Shown piece by piece: positions 10,983-23,323 of a stretch of 64,000 nt of DNA (position 1 is the first letter of the stretch; every line of letters starts with the position of its first letter). Where the stretch lies: assembly GCA_964058845.1 (NCBI GenBank), contig CAXKVR010000052.1:124001-188000 (forward strand), written 5' to 3'. Origin of the DNA: Carex sylvatica (lineage: Eukaryota; Streptophyta; Magnoliopsida; Poales; Cyperaceae). The notes under the pieces are model-generated. The model was not told where the DNA came from and made no database searches. It saw nothing but the letters and a program-made list of their open reading frames with translations. Made by a program: the position numbers and the translations under genes.

Positions 10983-13470
10983 ATGGACAACTACCTCGAC
11001 GACGCCGAGCTCTGGGAAGCCATTGAATCTGCCGCTGCATCCTCCCGGCTCCGTAAAGGCTTACCTCAGCCCCGCTTGCCTCCCCCCTCTCCCATCCCTT
11101 CCCACCAGTTCGCCTATCGCAACCCCTGCCGACCCCGACCCAAACTTCATCCCGACGAGGTCGGGGAGGTGTTGCAACCTGAGAAGAAGCCTAGATCATC
11201 TGTCCAGGAGTCAATTGATCGTCGACTTGTCGTGGCACAGAATCAGGCAAATGTCCTACCCAAGCAGGTCTATCCAGATCCAAATCCTATGGCGTACCAG
11301 TCACCAGTGAAGACTCGAGTTGTGGTAAGTGAGGTTAGTCCGGTGGTGGAGAGCCCTTCACCTGCAACAGAAGGGAAGCTTGGATCGAGGCATAGCTTGT
11401 TAATTGGAGAGTTTCCATCTGTTGCTACGTTCAAGCATTTCCAAGACACGGCATTGGCGGTAACTTTTGTTCTTTTCTGTTAAATTAAGTTACTATTGAT
11501 TTTCTGACATGGATTTACATTAGAGAAGCATTGAGTGAAATTTGGTCAGAGGCATAGCTTGTTAATTGGAGAGTTTCCATGTGAATTGCTCACTTGAACT
11601 GTGAGTGCCAGAACTGATCTGAAAATTTCTTTGATCATCATGTTGCAAGTTATATGAAAGTATTTGCTATTTTATAGATTAAGCATTAGTTCACAACTTA
11701 GGATAGGCTTAATAAGTGATTGTTTCTACTGTGAGTGACTATTTACAACCACTGTCAAGTGCTAACAATCTAGGTAGGTAGCTGAGATGCCGAACAAGTG
11801 ATAACTTTCTGTGTAAATTGAGTAATAACAAGCACAAATTCACTCAATGCTTGTCTAATGTTGAAACAGCAACCAAGAAAGAACTGTAGAATTGAGGCTC
11901 CAATATTAACTTCCTCAATGGCGAAAGGCTTGACATTCATCTTGGTGGTTCAATAAATGATAATATTGGTATAAATAATATAAATTGTTGACGATAGTTC
12001 TCTTTATTCTCTTTTTGATTTATTGGTTTTCCTTTTCCAGATTCTAGAAAAATCCGACTACAGCGTGATTTCTGGAAACCCCTATATCAAGAAATCTGGT
12101 AAAGTAAAACCATTTTACATCTTGATTTATGTGTATCAAATTTTTCTTATTTGTTTGTAACCTTATCTTTTATATCAGGATGGAGGAAGATGTCGTTTTT
12201 CTTTAATATATCTTATGAAATCAAAGATAAGACTATTGAATTTGATGAAAACCGAAATGTTCGGCGTGCTGAGTTTGTTGTCAGAGCACACATGCAGTAA
12301 GCCTCTCTAGATATGATTTTTAGCATATAGTTAGGTCTAATACCAGCACTCTACCAGAACGTGCTATATCAGTGCACACATCAATTGGAATGGATCATTG
12401 CTATTCTGCATTAAATTTTGGTTATAGAAATGGAAAACAAATGTTCAATTGGCAACTTACCTCTTGGTATTTTGCTGTTAATCTAACATATGATATCAAC
12501 TGATAGTCTGATACCTTCACAAAGGTTGGATTTTGGTAGAAGTTAATCATTAGGGGTGCAAACGGGTCCGATATTACCCGACCGTATCTGGATCCGTATC
12601 CGGATTTTTCGGATTCGGATAATCGGATACGGATAATTTGCAGATACGGATACGGATTCCGGTTTAATCTGAGAAGCGGATACGGATAATTATCCGTATC
12701 TGCATGTTATAATTTTCGGATATCCGTATGTTTTCTGTGGCTTTATATACTTGGATCTAGCTTTGTAGATTTATATGCTTGGAGTCTTGGACATAGCGTC
12801 GCTGTTATTGGAAGTTCAACTTTGACTTGTCAAATAGATTCATCCAATTAGAAGTCACATGCATTTATTCATCCAAGGACCGAGAAGCAGCGATGCAAAC
12901 AGATAGGATCCGTTGTCAACCCATATCCGTATTTTTTTAGTTGATGATAAATTTTAGTTAAATAGATATATATTTTGTAATTGCATAACAATTATATATA
13001 TATTTTTAATTAATAATCCAAATTATATCCGTATCTGTATTCGTATCCGATCCGTATCCGGAAAAAAAATACGGATACGGATATGGGTTGACCACTATCC
13101 GATCCGTTAGCATCCCTATTAATCATGCTCCTATTCTACATGGCCTTGCCATCTCCTGTATACTAATTTCCTTGAATACTTTTCAAAGAGGTGGGAGGTT
13201 CTCTGATGGGTGGGGTTCATGCGAGAAGAGTGAAAAAAGGTTTAACAAGCCAAACCATGACATACCTAGCACTGCTGAAACGAGGGCCAAAAATAAAGCT
13301 TGTCAGGTAAGAGCCATAACAGAATCTCTTTGATTTCTCCTTTAGTTATATAGTTTACAAATGATATAATGATTCTTTTACAATAAATAGAAGTTGTTTA
13401 ATTGATTTTGTGTATGTAATGTATGTTATTTCAGGATCTTCTTGGAATCGGGCATGGCAGCAAGCGCTGA
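10983..13470 (+). CDS. conserved plant protein of unknown function, C-terminal GRFSDGWGSC motif
   Basis: There are five coding exons: 10983-11459, 12041-12098, 12179-12296, 13189-13306 and 13435-13470. All have GT-AG sites with matching phases, giving 268 residues. The start is chosen for its strong context (CCACCATGG). A reading frame extends 14 codons upstream but only from a TTG. The acidic N-terminus (MDNYLDDAELWEAIESAA) is followed by a proline-rich, probably disordered segment to about residue 100. The C-terminal half is more ordered: it includes ILEKSDYSVISGNPYIKKSG, a short basic/aromatic stretch, then GRFSDGWGSCEK and KPNHDIPSTAETRAKNKACQ, and ends near DLLGIGHGSKR. That C-terminal signature looks strongly conserved, but I cannot assign a named family or activity. 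Intron 3 carries a hAT MITE, yet the flanking splice sites look intact. A MULE-like element lies just upstream. Confidence 0.8.
12551..13118. mobile_element. hAT-type MITE in intron 3, 8-bp duplication TTAATCAT
   Basis: The ends are TAGGGGTGCAAACGG and the near complement CCGTTAGCATCCCTA. The flanks carry a perfect 8-bp duplication, TTAATCAT, at 12543-12550 and 13119-13126. This is diagnostic of hAT transposition. The subterminal regions are packed with TATCCG / CGGATA hexamers on both sides, the usual arrangement of transposase-binding repeats. There is no coding capacity. Related elements lie at 37052-37419 and 63572-63880. Confidence 0.92.
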
Positions 13471-16400
13471 TTGAGAGAAGTCTGGTGTGACGTTTGATTG
13501 ATGGATATGAAAATCGTAGATGTCATAAACAAGATAGAAATAAGAAACCAAAGCTTAATGTGGTATAGAATTTCTAGGAGCTTGTCTATTTTGTGTTCAA
13601 GGATGGTCAGGTATCTTGCTGATAGTCCCCTTTGTTGTTGTTTTGTTCCCCAAAACTTTAGCTACACCGATAATTCGTTTTAATTTTTGAACAATATTTT
13701 CTCATAGGATGACACATTTTCTTTTCTTTTTACTTTCGGGATTGTACATGTAAGATAATATGCCTCTAGGGTGCTAAACTGCTAATAGGATATGTGCTTT
13801 TAAGGGAAAAAATAGTTGTGAAGGGCATCTTCGCAGTGGGGCTTCTGAATATTGATTAAAAAGAAAGAAAAAAAAATGGAAAGCGAAAACATAACTTTCA
13901 CAGTGATTTTTTATTTTACATTTTATTTCAGGAGTAAAATACAGATGTTTTGCATATTAGGTCTTTAAATTGTAAGTTGCTGCAAACAAGCAGCTTCAAG
14001 CAAGCAGCTTCAAGCAAGCCCACAAGTATTAGCATTTAGCAACGACTTTGCATACAATTTTTGACGGTGGTTCCAAGCTTCTTCTTGTAAGCATTCAAAG
14101 TATGAATGCCAAAAGAGACCAAAAAAAAAATGTGCTCAAATTACAACAACATTACCAATTACCAAAAGAAACCAGTTATCAGTTGCATTTTATTAATAAA
14201 TGATGAGATTTATGATTGTTGCTCGTTCTCGAGTCCCTTTGCATTTGGAGAAGAAATATTTTAATCCAAAAATAAATTTAAAAAACCGAAAACACTTGCA
14301 TTATCATGTAGTCATGTCTACCAATGGGAGTGTAGCCTAAGTTTCTTATTTTCAAGTCTAATTGAATAGTAGAACTAGAATTGCTCTTTTTCGGTTATTC
14401 CTTTTCTTTTCCCAGCTGTTTTAACTCAATCAAGGGTACGTTTGTATGCACTCTAAAATAGCTAGAATAGCTGCTATTAACAACTACCTTGTGATATTTA
14501 ATTACTATTTATTAAAAATATTTGAAGCATCTTTTTAGCTAATTTAATACATCAACGTCAAGAGCAATTAAAAATAGAAAATTCATCAAAGAGCAATTAA
14601 AAATATTTAAAGCATCTTTTTATCCAATATATATATTGTTGAAGATGAAAAAGAAATTAAAAATATCTAACTAGTAATTAACCAGATAAAAATTACAATT
14701 AAAGAAAATTTTAGTCATCGTTTAATTTGTAGCAATGTATGAAAACATAATCTAACCATTAGAAAATGATCACCTGCCGTCATTAAAATTGTGGAAAATG
14801 AAGCCCTGGAAATTATGATTCTAGCAGAAGCACACCTTAAATTAATAGTTGTAATGTATGAAACCTCTATACTAGTGTTTCAATGCATTATGTGATACTA
14901 CCAATTTGCATCATGTAATAAAATTTATACAAACGAGATCAGGTAGAATCCCTAAATATAAAGTCAAACGCTTCGAATTAAAAAAAAATTAGGTGTAACT
15001 GTAACGAATAGAGCTATTCCGAATAGCACTCAACATATTTTGATGCATTACTATTCAGAATAGTGTTACTATTCTGAAAATAGCTCTATTCTCCAGCATC
15101 CAAACATACCCCAAATATATCATATTAACTTGGCGTAACATCTCGTGTTGCTTTGACACATTTATTTAAGCATTTTATAACCATAATTTTTATATAATTA
15201 GTTAAGATATTTTAAAACAATGTGTATAAATAAATAGTGATCTCAAATTAATAAATGTTATTTCTTATAGGTTTATTAGCTAAAATTTAAAGAATAAGAT
15301 TTAAAATCTGTGAAATGGAACAGACTATACAAAACAACAATTTTTAAAGGTATTAAAGTGTAAAAAATACAATAAAATACGTGAACAATGTTTATTGAAA
15401 GTTAATAAAATTTATGCTGGTTTTTTTTAAATTGGTCAGTCAAAATTAGGCAGCTAGAAATATATAAATCTTTTGCATAGAAAATTTGATATGTAGAAAG
15501 TAAAAAAATAAAATAAAAACCATAAAAATAAAAACTATGCTTACAGAAGCCGGACTATAATCAGCATTAATTTGAAAAACTGAATAATTTTCAGCTTTTG
15601 AGTGAATTCCGCCTTGTAAGCCTAATTTCCACCTAATTCCTCTTTTGAGTGAATTTCCGCCTTGTTTGTTCCTTTTTTTTTCTCCGGAAATAGCTGTTTG
15701 CTGAATTAGTTCAACTTGTTGTGCTGCTAAAGCCCATATTTCAATCAGATAAGAAGGAAAAATAGGAAAGAGGTTTGTGTGTTTACGTAGTTCAAGAAAG
15801 ATAGTGGTTTTTTCTTTTTTCGTCTAATTTGATTGCAAATTAGATCTCCGCTCGCAGCCGGGTGACAGGGTATGTTCACTGACTGCAGAGAATTGGCAGT
15901 ACCAGTAAACATTTAATCCAGGCCGCAAAATACTGAAGGGTGAGAGACCCAATGATAATAAATATTTTGATGATACATTACAAGTCCACAACTATTTATG
16001 TATTATTACATATTTAAACTTTTAAATTACGATGTTACAATAGTGTATAAGCGTAAGCAACAGTTATTATATATATAATTATTTAGTCCAAGATCACAAC
16101 AAAGAAAACAATCTCCGAGCTGGAATTAATTGATGTGCAAAGAATTTTTCATCTCTTGATACTGTACTATTATGAACTGTAAATTTTACAATATCCAATA
16201 AACAAAAATTTCTCATTAATAGAAGTCAACAACAGCAACAATTTAAATAAATTTGAAATATAAATTATTGCTGCAAGCAAATTATTATCTTAACATGTCA
16301 CACAAAGATGCTATTTGATCTTTTCTCACACCGAAGCTGCCAAGGCACAGCAGGTGTGCTCTCTGTTTGTTAGAGGATTTGAGATTCAGTGGATTATCAT

Positions 16401-16808
16401 TATATCGGATACAGCGAACAATATCCAAAAACCAAAGTATGTGGATGCAAAAATTTATAAGTTCTACATGCTCATCCAAAATTCCAAATGGAATTTCAAA
16501 TCTTCTTACCAGAATTATAAAATTTCCTACATTTTATTAATGATGAGATCTATATTAGTTATTAACATTATGTAGGAGATCTAGCCTCCCAAGTAGAAAT
16601 TCCAACCATGGCACAGGTGACTACTCTAAACTAAACAACACCATGGCAAAATCAATCATGAATATGCATACACCAACCTCGCATATGGATGGAAAACAAG
16701 GATCCTTTTTCATTTTGGGAGGGAAAGTGTTTCTCCAGAGAAACCCAAGAGGAAACACATTAAGAAAAAAAAAAAAAAAACTATCATACTGGCCAGACAA
16801 GTAAGAAC
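13471..16808. other. intergenic; one MITE, otherwise nothing recognised
   Basis: The stretch from 13471 to about 13750 is probably the 3' UTR and downstream flank of the gene at 10983. A 14-bp unit (caagcagcttcaag) repeats at about 13985-14020. The MITE at 14434-15111 is listed separately. The rest, including 15120-16600, is AT-rich without recognisable genes. The frame at 16315-16575 has no domain. About 16600-16808 is likely the 3' UTR of the minus-strand gene that ends at 16809. Confidence 0.5.
14434..15111. mobile_element. MITE with GGGTAYGTTTGKATGC ends
   Basis: The left end GGGTACGTTTGTATGC and the right end GCATCCAAACATACCC are inverted repeats. Next to them are further matching strings (aatagctagaatagc on the left and gaaaatagctctattct on the right). 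A 3-bp CAA directly precedes the left end and follows the right end, a duplication length used by PIF/Harbinger and CACTA elements. The interior has no reading frame. The end sequence resembles PIF/Harbinger-type MITEs, but the superfamily call is tentative. Confidence 0.65.
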
Positions 16809-18192
16809 CTAGCGCTGCCTCCCTCCAGCATTATAAGCTCTTCCACCAGCATAATGTGGCTCCAATCCACGGCCATGCGCGTGGCCAGTAGATTCGTAAT
16901 GACTTGCCTGAGTAGGATAAGGGCCCCGCTGGGCCGCATCTCCACCGTACCCACCTGGGTACCCTTCTGCACCATATGCACCATGGTAGGCTGTTCTCTC
17001 TGTTGCCTCCATGTTGTACCCACCAGCAGAAGGGTAACTGTGGTGGGCCCCGCTCGGCCGAGGGGGAGGAGTGTTGTTATTTTGTAAATGGGCCATGGAA
17101 TTGGTAAGTTGGTTCTGCTGGTATTGTTGGAGGCGTGACTGAGACTCCTTTCTCATAAACTCCTCTCTTATCTTCCCTTGGTTTGCTCGCAAAACCACCA
17201 ACTTCTCTTGATACTGCGTATTAATCTCATTCAGCCTCTGTAAAAAAAGAAGAGAAAAATAACATCTATAATTAAACTACAAGATATGAAGTTCAAATTT
17301 AACAACTCATTAGGAAGAGATGAAGTATCTGTAGTGAAACTGTGAAAGTTAAGTACCGCACGGTGCCTTAAAACCTCGGCATCCTCTGCATCATGCTGTT
17401 CTTTTAGTAGTTTTGTGATGTCTTGAAGAAATCTCTGCTCCAGCGCATCAATTGTTTGCGGAAGGGCTGCATTATCCTTGTATCCCCCTTCCAATGCACT
17501 GTTATTTGGATTTTCTGCCCTTGATTCCGTACTTCCCGCCTTTTCTGTACCATGTTTTGTATCTACTCCCTGTGCCTCATACATGTAATTATGTGAACCA
17601 GCCTTGCCTTGACCTATATACCAGTTCATAAATAAGAAGAATAAAAATAAAATAAAAATTCAATTTACAGACAATGAATGAATCATTGTACAGTGCAGCT
17701 GCATTTTCCAGGTACAAGTTGTGTGGGAGGAACTAAACCATGACATGTGGTATCAGTTTACTGACAAGTGACAATTAAGCATATTATTTTATTTTCTCAA
17801 CTAAAAACTTCAATTGAATCGAAAAATAGCTTTGATTGCACATTGGACCGTTTTAGTTTTGAACATTTAGTCAAGAGCAAATTAGACAAGTTGGTACCAA
17901 CACAACAGGTCGGTAGCATCAATGGGTATATGACACAATGACAGTAACACTTGCCTTCAGTGTATCCAGTAGAGTAAGAGGAGATCTTATTATTGGGGTC
18001 TTTTGCAGAGTCACGGTCCCGGTGCCACTGTCCCTCAGCAGGCCATGAAGATCCAGAATAGTGTGAATCAGCAGGCCACAGAGGATCCTGTGTGGAATAT
18101 GCATTCCCTGACAGTTGTTGAGGCGGGTATGGATGTTGCTGTTGCAGCATTGGATGCACACCCGATTCTTTATACTGTCCCTGCCTTCTCAT
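16809..18192 (-). CDS. Q/Y/G-rich coiled-coil protein, function unknown
   Basis: There are three coding exons: 17955-18192, 17357-17613 and 16809-17237, giving 307 residues in consistent phase. The ATG (MRRQGQYKESGVHP) is the first triplet after a splice acceptor (tatcag|ATG). The 5' UTR therefore has its own intron, with a donor (CCG|GTTAGT) near 18548 and a leader exon up to about 18660. The N-terminal third is Q/P/S/Y-rich and likely disordered. Residues about 125-210 form a charged helix with heptad-like leucines (ALEQRFLQDITKLLKEQHD, RLNEINTQYQEKLVVLR) and are probably a coiled coil. The tail is rich in G, Y and H and ends YNAGGRQR. The first coding intron starts with GC (GAAG|GCAAGT), a GC-AG intron. 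Composition suggests a nuclear or RNA-associated scaffold, but that is a guess; I recognise no named family. Confidence 0.75.
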
Positions 18193-18660
18193 CTGATACA
18201 AAGACATATGGTAAATTAGGTAACTAATACAAAACGTAACAATTCCCATTTTTGCATTGTATCGACATCACAATTTATAAAAAACTGAAAAGTTACACTG
18301 AATAAACGCGCAAAAAGATACTAAGTGTATCTCTGACGTTCCTTTTGAGTTTTAAACTAACCAACTATAAGGAAATCTTAAAGAAATGAAGAAATGCGAT
18401 GCGAAAGGTTAGACCTTAACCTGTAACAAAACTAACTAAAACCGAGAAAAAGAAACGAAATTGGACGAAATTAACGCAGAAACATCAAACACTAACCGGC
18501 AAGAAAGCAAGGAATCAATCTGAGAAAAATCAAAGAAACACTAACCGGAAGCCGAGGCTCGAAACTTGTAACTAATTTACGGAGAATTGGAGAAGAGGAT
18601 TGCTTTGGAGAAAGAATTAGCGAGGTATCCGTATCTCTCTCGTTGGTAGATGTGAGAAAG

Positions 18661-19527
18661 CCAGAAAGGTAAAAGTAGGGTTAGTACTCAGACACAATTG
18701 GGCTTTGCCTTGAAAGTCATAAATGGGCTTATTTGGGCTATAAAGTTATTTTCTCTACTCTAATTGTTGCGCTCTAATTTTGGGCTTTGTTCTTGGATCT
18801 ACTTTCTTTATTTCTTTGTATAAGACAAGGTGAAATTTGTTAAAGTGTCCTTGCGCTCTAATTTGGGCTGTAATTATGACGTTCACTACTCACTAATTAT
18901 TACTCTAATTTTAGGCTTTATGTTGAATTATTTTTCTTCTAAAAGCTCTGTATAAAAGACAAAAGTGTAAAATATTTTTTGGGCTTTGCTGTAGAATATA
19001 CTTTCTTTCTTTCTTTCTTGGATCATTTTGTTTTAAAGCTCTATGTATAATGTAAAAGTGTATTATAAGACAATTAAAGTGTAAATTAATACTATCTACC
19101 TTTCATTTATGGCAAGTAACTATGTTTCTACTCTGTTCTATTCGATTTCTTTTTCTCTTCCATCTCTATTGGGTTCTGCTAAGTATCTGTCGCAATCAAC
19201 ATCGACAGAAGATAAGGTTTAAATAAAAAATAAAAAAACAGCAGTGGTGGTGGTTTTCTCCTTCTCCACAGACCACATCTCGTATCTACTTTTAGGCGGT
19301 CCTTTAATTTCCTGTCAAAAGAGGAGAGGATTTTAAATGTTTAGTTGTATAGAATGATTTTGTCTCTGTTTTGTCTTATTTACTTCACAAAATCACTTGG
19401 CCTTTGAGTTAAAAAAAATGAACACCGTAGCATTACAATTAGTATGTTATAACCGTTTCTGTCAATTATTTAAACAGGACGTGCATTAAATTTAAAACAA
19501 GTTAAAAGGCATTTAACTTTTCATCAA
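18661..19527. other. intergenic, no gene seen
   Basis: Immediately upstream of the minus-strand gene, three to four TGGGCTT/AAGCCCA-type motifs occur (about 18700-18790 and 18980), consistent with its promoter. The remainder is AT-rich with degenerate repeats of 'gggctttg...agacaa..gtgtaa' between about 18780 and 19080, suggesting an old local duplication. Nothing else is recognised. Confidence 0.4.
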
Positions 19528-20540
19528 ATACAACAACAACTAAGTTTTTAATCTCAAACAAGTTGAGTAGGCTAGAAATAAAACTCAATCACAATTATAA
19601 AATAAAGATAAGTAGTAATAAAGTAGTAATAAAAATATAAATAATAAAATAATAAAAATAAAAGTGATAATAATAGTAATAATACTAATGCTACTATTAA
19701 TTATATTATATCTAAGATCTATAAATCGTAGGGGTCAAAGTGATAATGATAGTAATAATACTAATGATAATATTAATTATATTCTACCTAAATTATCAAT
19801 CGTAGGGGTCAAAGTCCTAAACTTACATTATTGACTCCAAATTTATAGTCCTATGACCTAAGATCTATAATATTATTTCTAAATAATCCCTAACTACTAT
19901 TAGGTCATGATTATGTTACGTGGATCGCTAGCTTCCACGCTCTTCTGTCCGAAGCTCACTCCTTAGATATATTCCACTCCTTCAAGTTCCTTTTTACTGT
20001 TTCATCACATGCCAATCGTGGCTGACCTCTGTCTCTCCTTGTGTTTTCGATATGCCTTATAATTCCTGTACGCACCAGTGCTTCAGGAGGCCTCCGTTGG
20101 ATATGTCCAAATTATCTCAAACGGTGTTGGATGATCTTCTCTTCAATCGATGCTACCCCAAGTCTGTCACGTATATCATCATTTCTAATGCGGTCCCATC
20201 TTGTATTGCCAAAAATCCACTGCAACATACGCATCTCTGCTACACTTATCTTTTGAATGTGTTGTCTTTTAGTAGCCCAACATTCTGCACCATATAACAT
20301 CGCAGGTTTGATAACCGTCCTGTAGAACTTGCCTTTGAGCTTTTGTGAGATTTTTCTATCACATAAGATGCCAGATGCTTGTCGCCATTTGGCCCACCCC
20401 GCTCGTATCCTATGGCTAACATCTTCACCAATCTCACCATCATTATGCAACATCGACCCCATATATCGAAAGGTATCATTCCTAGGCACTACTTGTCCAG
20501 CCAAAGTGACATCTCCATCATCTGACTTGACACCGTAATA
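19528..20540 (-). pseudogene. LINE reverse-transcriptase C-terminal fragment and 3' tail
   Basis: Read on the minus strand, 20112-20538 encodes an uninterrupted stretch of about 140 residues typical of the end of plant LINE ORF2. It includes FRYMGSMLHNDGEIGEDV, GWAKWRQASGILCD, KFYRTVIKPAMLYGAECW and MLQWIFGNTRWDRIRNDDI. The frame then degrades, and a 3' UTR follows with (TTA)n-rich sequence and a terminal GTT repeat at 19531-19540. The polymerase core (YADD region) is missing, so this is a 5'-truncated dead copy. Its 3' part matches the fragments at 8852 and 36165. I could not identify a clear target-site duplication. Confidence 0.85.
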
Positions 20541-20611
20541 AAAACAAATTTTAATGGTGAAAGTTCATTATTTTTATGATGAATGATCAATCAAAATATA
20601 ATTGACTACAA

Positions 20612-20754
20612 AAATTAGTCTTAGGTCTAGTGGTAAAGAGCAACACCCTCAGTGTGGGAAGTTGTGGCTTTAAAATTCGAATGAAAAGTCTTTTATAGAC
20701 ACTAAATAAAAGTTAGTAGGCTAATCATCCACATTTCTATATTAAAATAAATAA
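20612..20754 (+). mobile_element. tRNA-derived SINE with 14-bp duplication
   Basis: The 143-bp unit begins with a tRNA-like Pol III promoter: a box-A-like TAGGTCTAGTGGTAAAGAG and, about 40 nt on, a box-B-like AAAATTCGAATG. The 3' end is A-rich (aaaataaataa). It is flanked by perfect 14-bp direct repeats, ATAATTGACTACAA, at 20598-20611 and 20755-20768. The size, promoter layout and duplication are all typical of plant SINEs. It inserted about 70 bp from the LINE fragment. Confidence 0.9.
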
Positions 20755-21287
20755 ATAATTGACTACAATTTAATACATGCTCAATTTAAATAATTGAGAA
20801 AACATGTACAACTGAAATTTTAAATTTGAAATGGTATTTTTTTGGAGGATTCAAATACCTCAATAAATTTTTTGTCTCCATACTTTATTTTTTATTTTTT
20901 TAATAATAAAAATTCTACAATTTATATGTTAAAATAACCGTTAGATTCCATCTATATTATTTTCTTTATATGCGAACAAAAAATATCACTTTTCGATTTT
21001 GACTTTTTATGATATCAATGTCCAAAATGTGTCCACATTGATGTATTTTTGCAAGCTCTTCATACTAATGAAAACAAAACCAAAATTTTATGATGTTTTT
21101 TGTGGTCACAGATAAAATCATATTATAGATCAGTTTTATTTTGACATTTTAAATTTTAAATTCTAAAAATATAGTCGTTGGTCCCAAAGGCACCTAGATT
21201 AGGGGGGGGGGGGTGAATAGGTCTTTTTATATTTTTGGTCTAAGTAATAATATTTTAGCGTGTCTATAAGTTATTCTTAGCGGAAAC

Positions 21288-23323
21288 TGTTAGTTTGTAA
21301 TAATCTAGAAATCAATAATACAATAAATTATTATATAAAGCTTTGTTCATGAATTGAATGTTTAAATTATATATCATTTTTTTGCCTTGAGTATTATTGC
21401 ATTTATTGATCATTTCGAGTTCATGACTGAAATTGTGAAACTCTATAATATAAATGATATATATTCTTAAAAGTAACTAACCAAGGTAATTATCAGGAAT
21501 AATAATTGACTGCTACAAGGTTAGTATGTGGATTAAAAGATAATCAAGTTTTACATACTACTGACAAGAGATGTCATTTTAATCACATAGATACGTGTTC
21601 TAGGAACATGATATTTGGCAGACTCCAAATGAAATATTAAATAGAATTGTGTTCGTGTCATTAATATTTTCATTCAGTATTAAGTTCTACAATATGAGGT
21701 ATTTATCGTTCCTACTAAGAGATGTGTATGTGTGAGTGTTATCTAACGTTGTCCGTAAAAAGAAGTTATAACGGTAACACTTCCGCATGCATAGCTTAGC
21801 TGAGGAAGTGATGGTGTACCAAAAGTACTATTGTCCCTCATATCTCTATACGTGTTATAGAATCACTGGGCCCTTTGATAGAGTAAGATTATCTGCTAGC
21901 GGTATAATTACAGGAGTAATTATATTTGATAATCTGTTCAAGATCAATAAAAAATTAAGTTGGCAAGGATGACACACACCTACCTTGAAACTAATCTGAT
22001 AGCTATGAGACAGAAGAACTGACACAAGTAAAATAGTTTACTGGATCGTGGTATTGTACAGTACAGCATCATCTGTGTAATTGGATGGTCATAGAGCAGA
22101 TGTCAGATGCCTCCTATGATTATAGAAGTTAAAACAGCTTTAATTCTATTTACCAACATAACACAGATCCTATTGGGTCACACCGTATAGGAGCTAATCG
22201 GAGAATCTTGTTGATTAATGATAAATTGATTATGATTAATAATAAGATGGTTATAATTAATTATATGTGATATAATTAAATTATAAATGTCATGTAAAAA
22301 TAGCAAAGCAAAAACAAAAGGTTAATTTATAAATGTACACTGTATGTTGTATAAAAGTTACCGAAACAACAACCGAAAGAAATATAATTGTACATGACAA
22401 TTATATATATTTGATTTGAATTTTAATTGTTAATTATGAATTTAAATTATGGGCTAAAAACCCATTAACAATTAAAGCCTTAATTAATGATTAAAGCTCA
22501 AATCGAAATCGAAAAGCCCAAAATAATTAGATTTAAATTTAGGCCTAAATGCAAAATTTGATTTTGACTTATCTTCCTTGAAACCGCCACACCCATGGCA
22601 TATTGGTAAATAGGCCGAACCATAGGGGCATTTCGGTTATTTTGCCCAACCGACCCTAATGCCTATATAAGGTCATCAGGTGTAGAGAGAGAAATACTAA
22701 TTCATTTCGTATTGTATTGTCAGATCGATTCAAGTTTCTATTTTTCTCTCTTTCTCAGTTACGGTTGTTGTTTAGAGTTCACGAGATTGGTGAATAGTGT
22801 TCTTACGAAGCACGTGGTGAATAAGAATCACATGCTTGTGATAAACTTTACCATCTAGCGGATCATGACAAATACTATTTTGTCTTTTCTCGATGAATAG
22901 TGTTTTTACAGAATTCTGCGATTTACGGTATTTTTGGCAAAAGAAATAAACCGCTCTTTGGTTAATCCTGGTGGATAACCGATAGAGGTATCAAACGTCT
23001 GATACTCCGAGGCGAGACGTTCCTTAGATTCGGTCTTCTAGGTCTGCTGCATTCTAATTAGAATTTGGAGACAATGTATATATATGTTATATTAATCTAT
23101 TTAATTGGTAAGTTGATTAAAGTTTTAGAAATCAATTATGGAGTAGATCTGTAAAAGGATTAAAAGAGTTTTCATATCAAAGGAATACGGATGGTGAACC
23201 ACCTTAGAATGTTTTCTGACATACCCCGTTTAATTCTTGGCTTAAGTTAGAAGTAAAATTTTTGTTTTACGGTATTTTCGCATCTTAAGTTAATCAATGG
23301 ATTTGAACTGTCAAAACCCAACA
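21288..23323 (+). mobile_element. nested solo LTR, 2.0 kb, 5-bp duplication GAAAC
   Basis: The segment starts TGTTAG and ends CCAACA (TG...CA) and is flanked by a perfect 5-bp duplication, GAAAC, at 21283-21287 and 23324-23328. Removing it restores agcGGAAACTAGAATAAC. A TATA-like sequence (gcctatataaggtcatc) at about 22661-22677 and a downstream CT-rich leader suggest that transcription of the parent retrotransposon began there. No gag-pol, primer-binding or polypurine sequence is present. A single LTR with an intact duplication is the usual product of LTR-LTR recombination. The superfamily cannot be told from the LTR alone. Confidence 0.75.
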
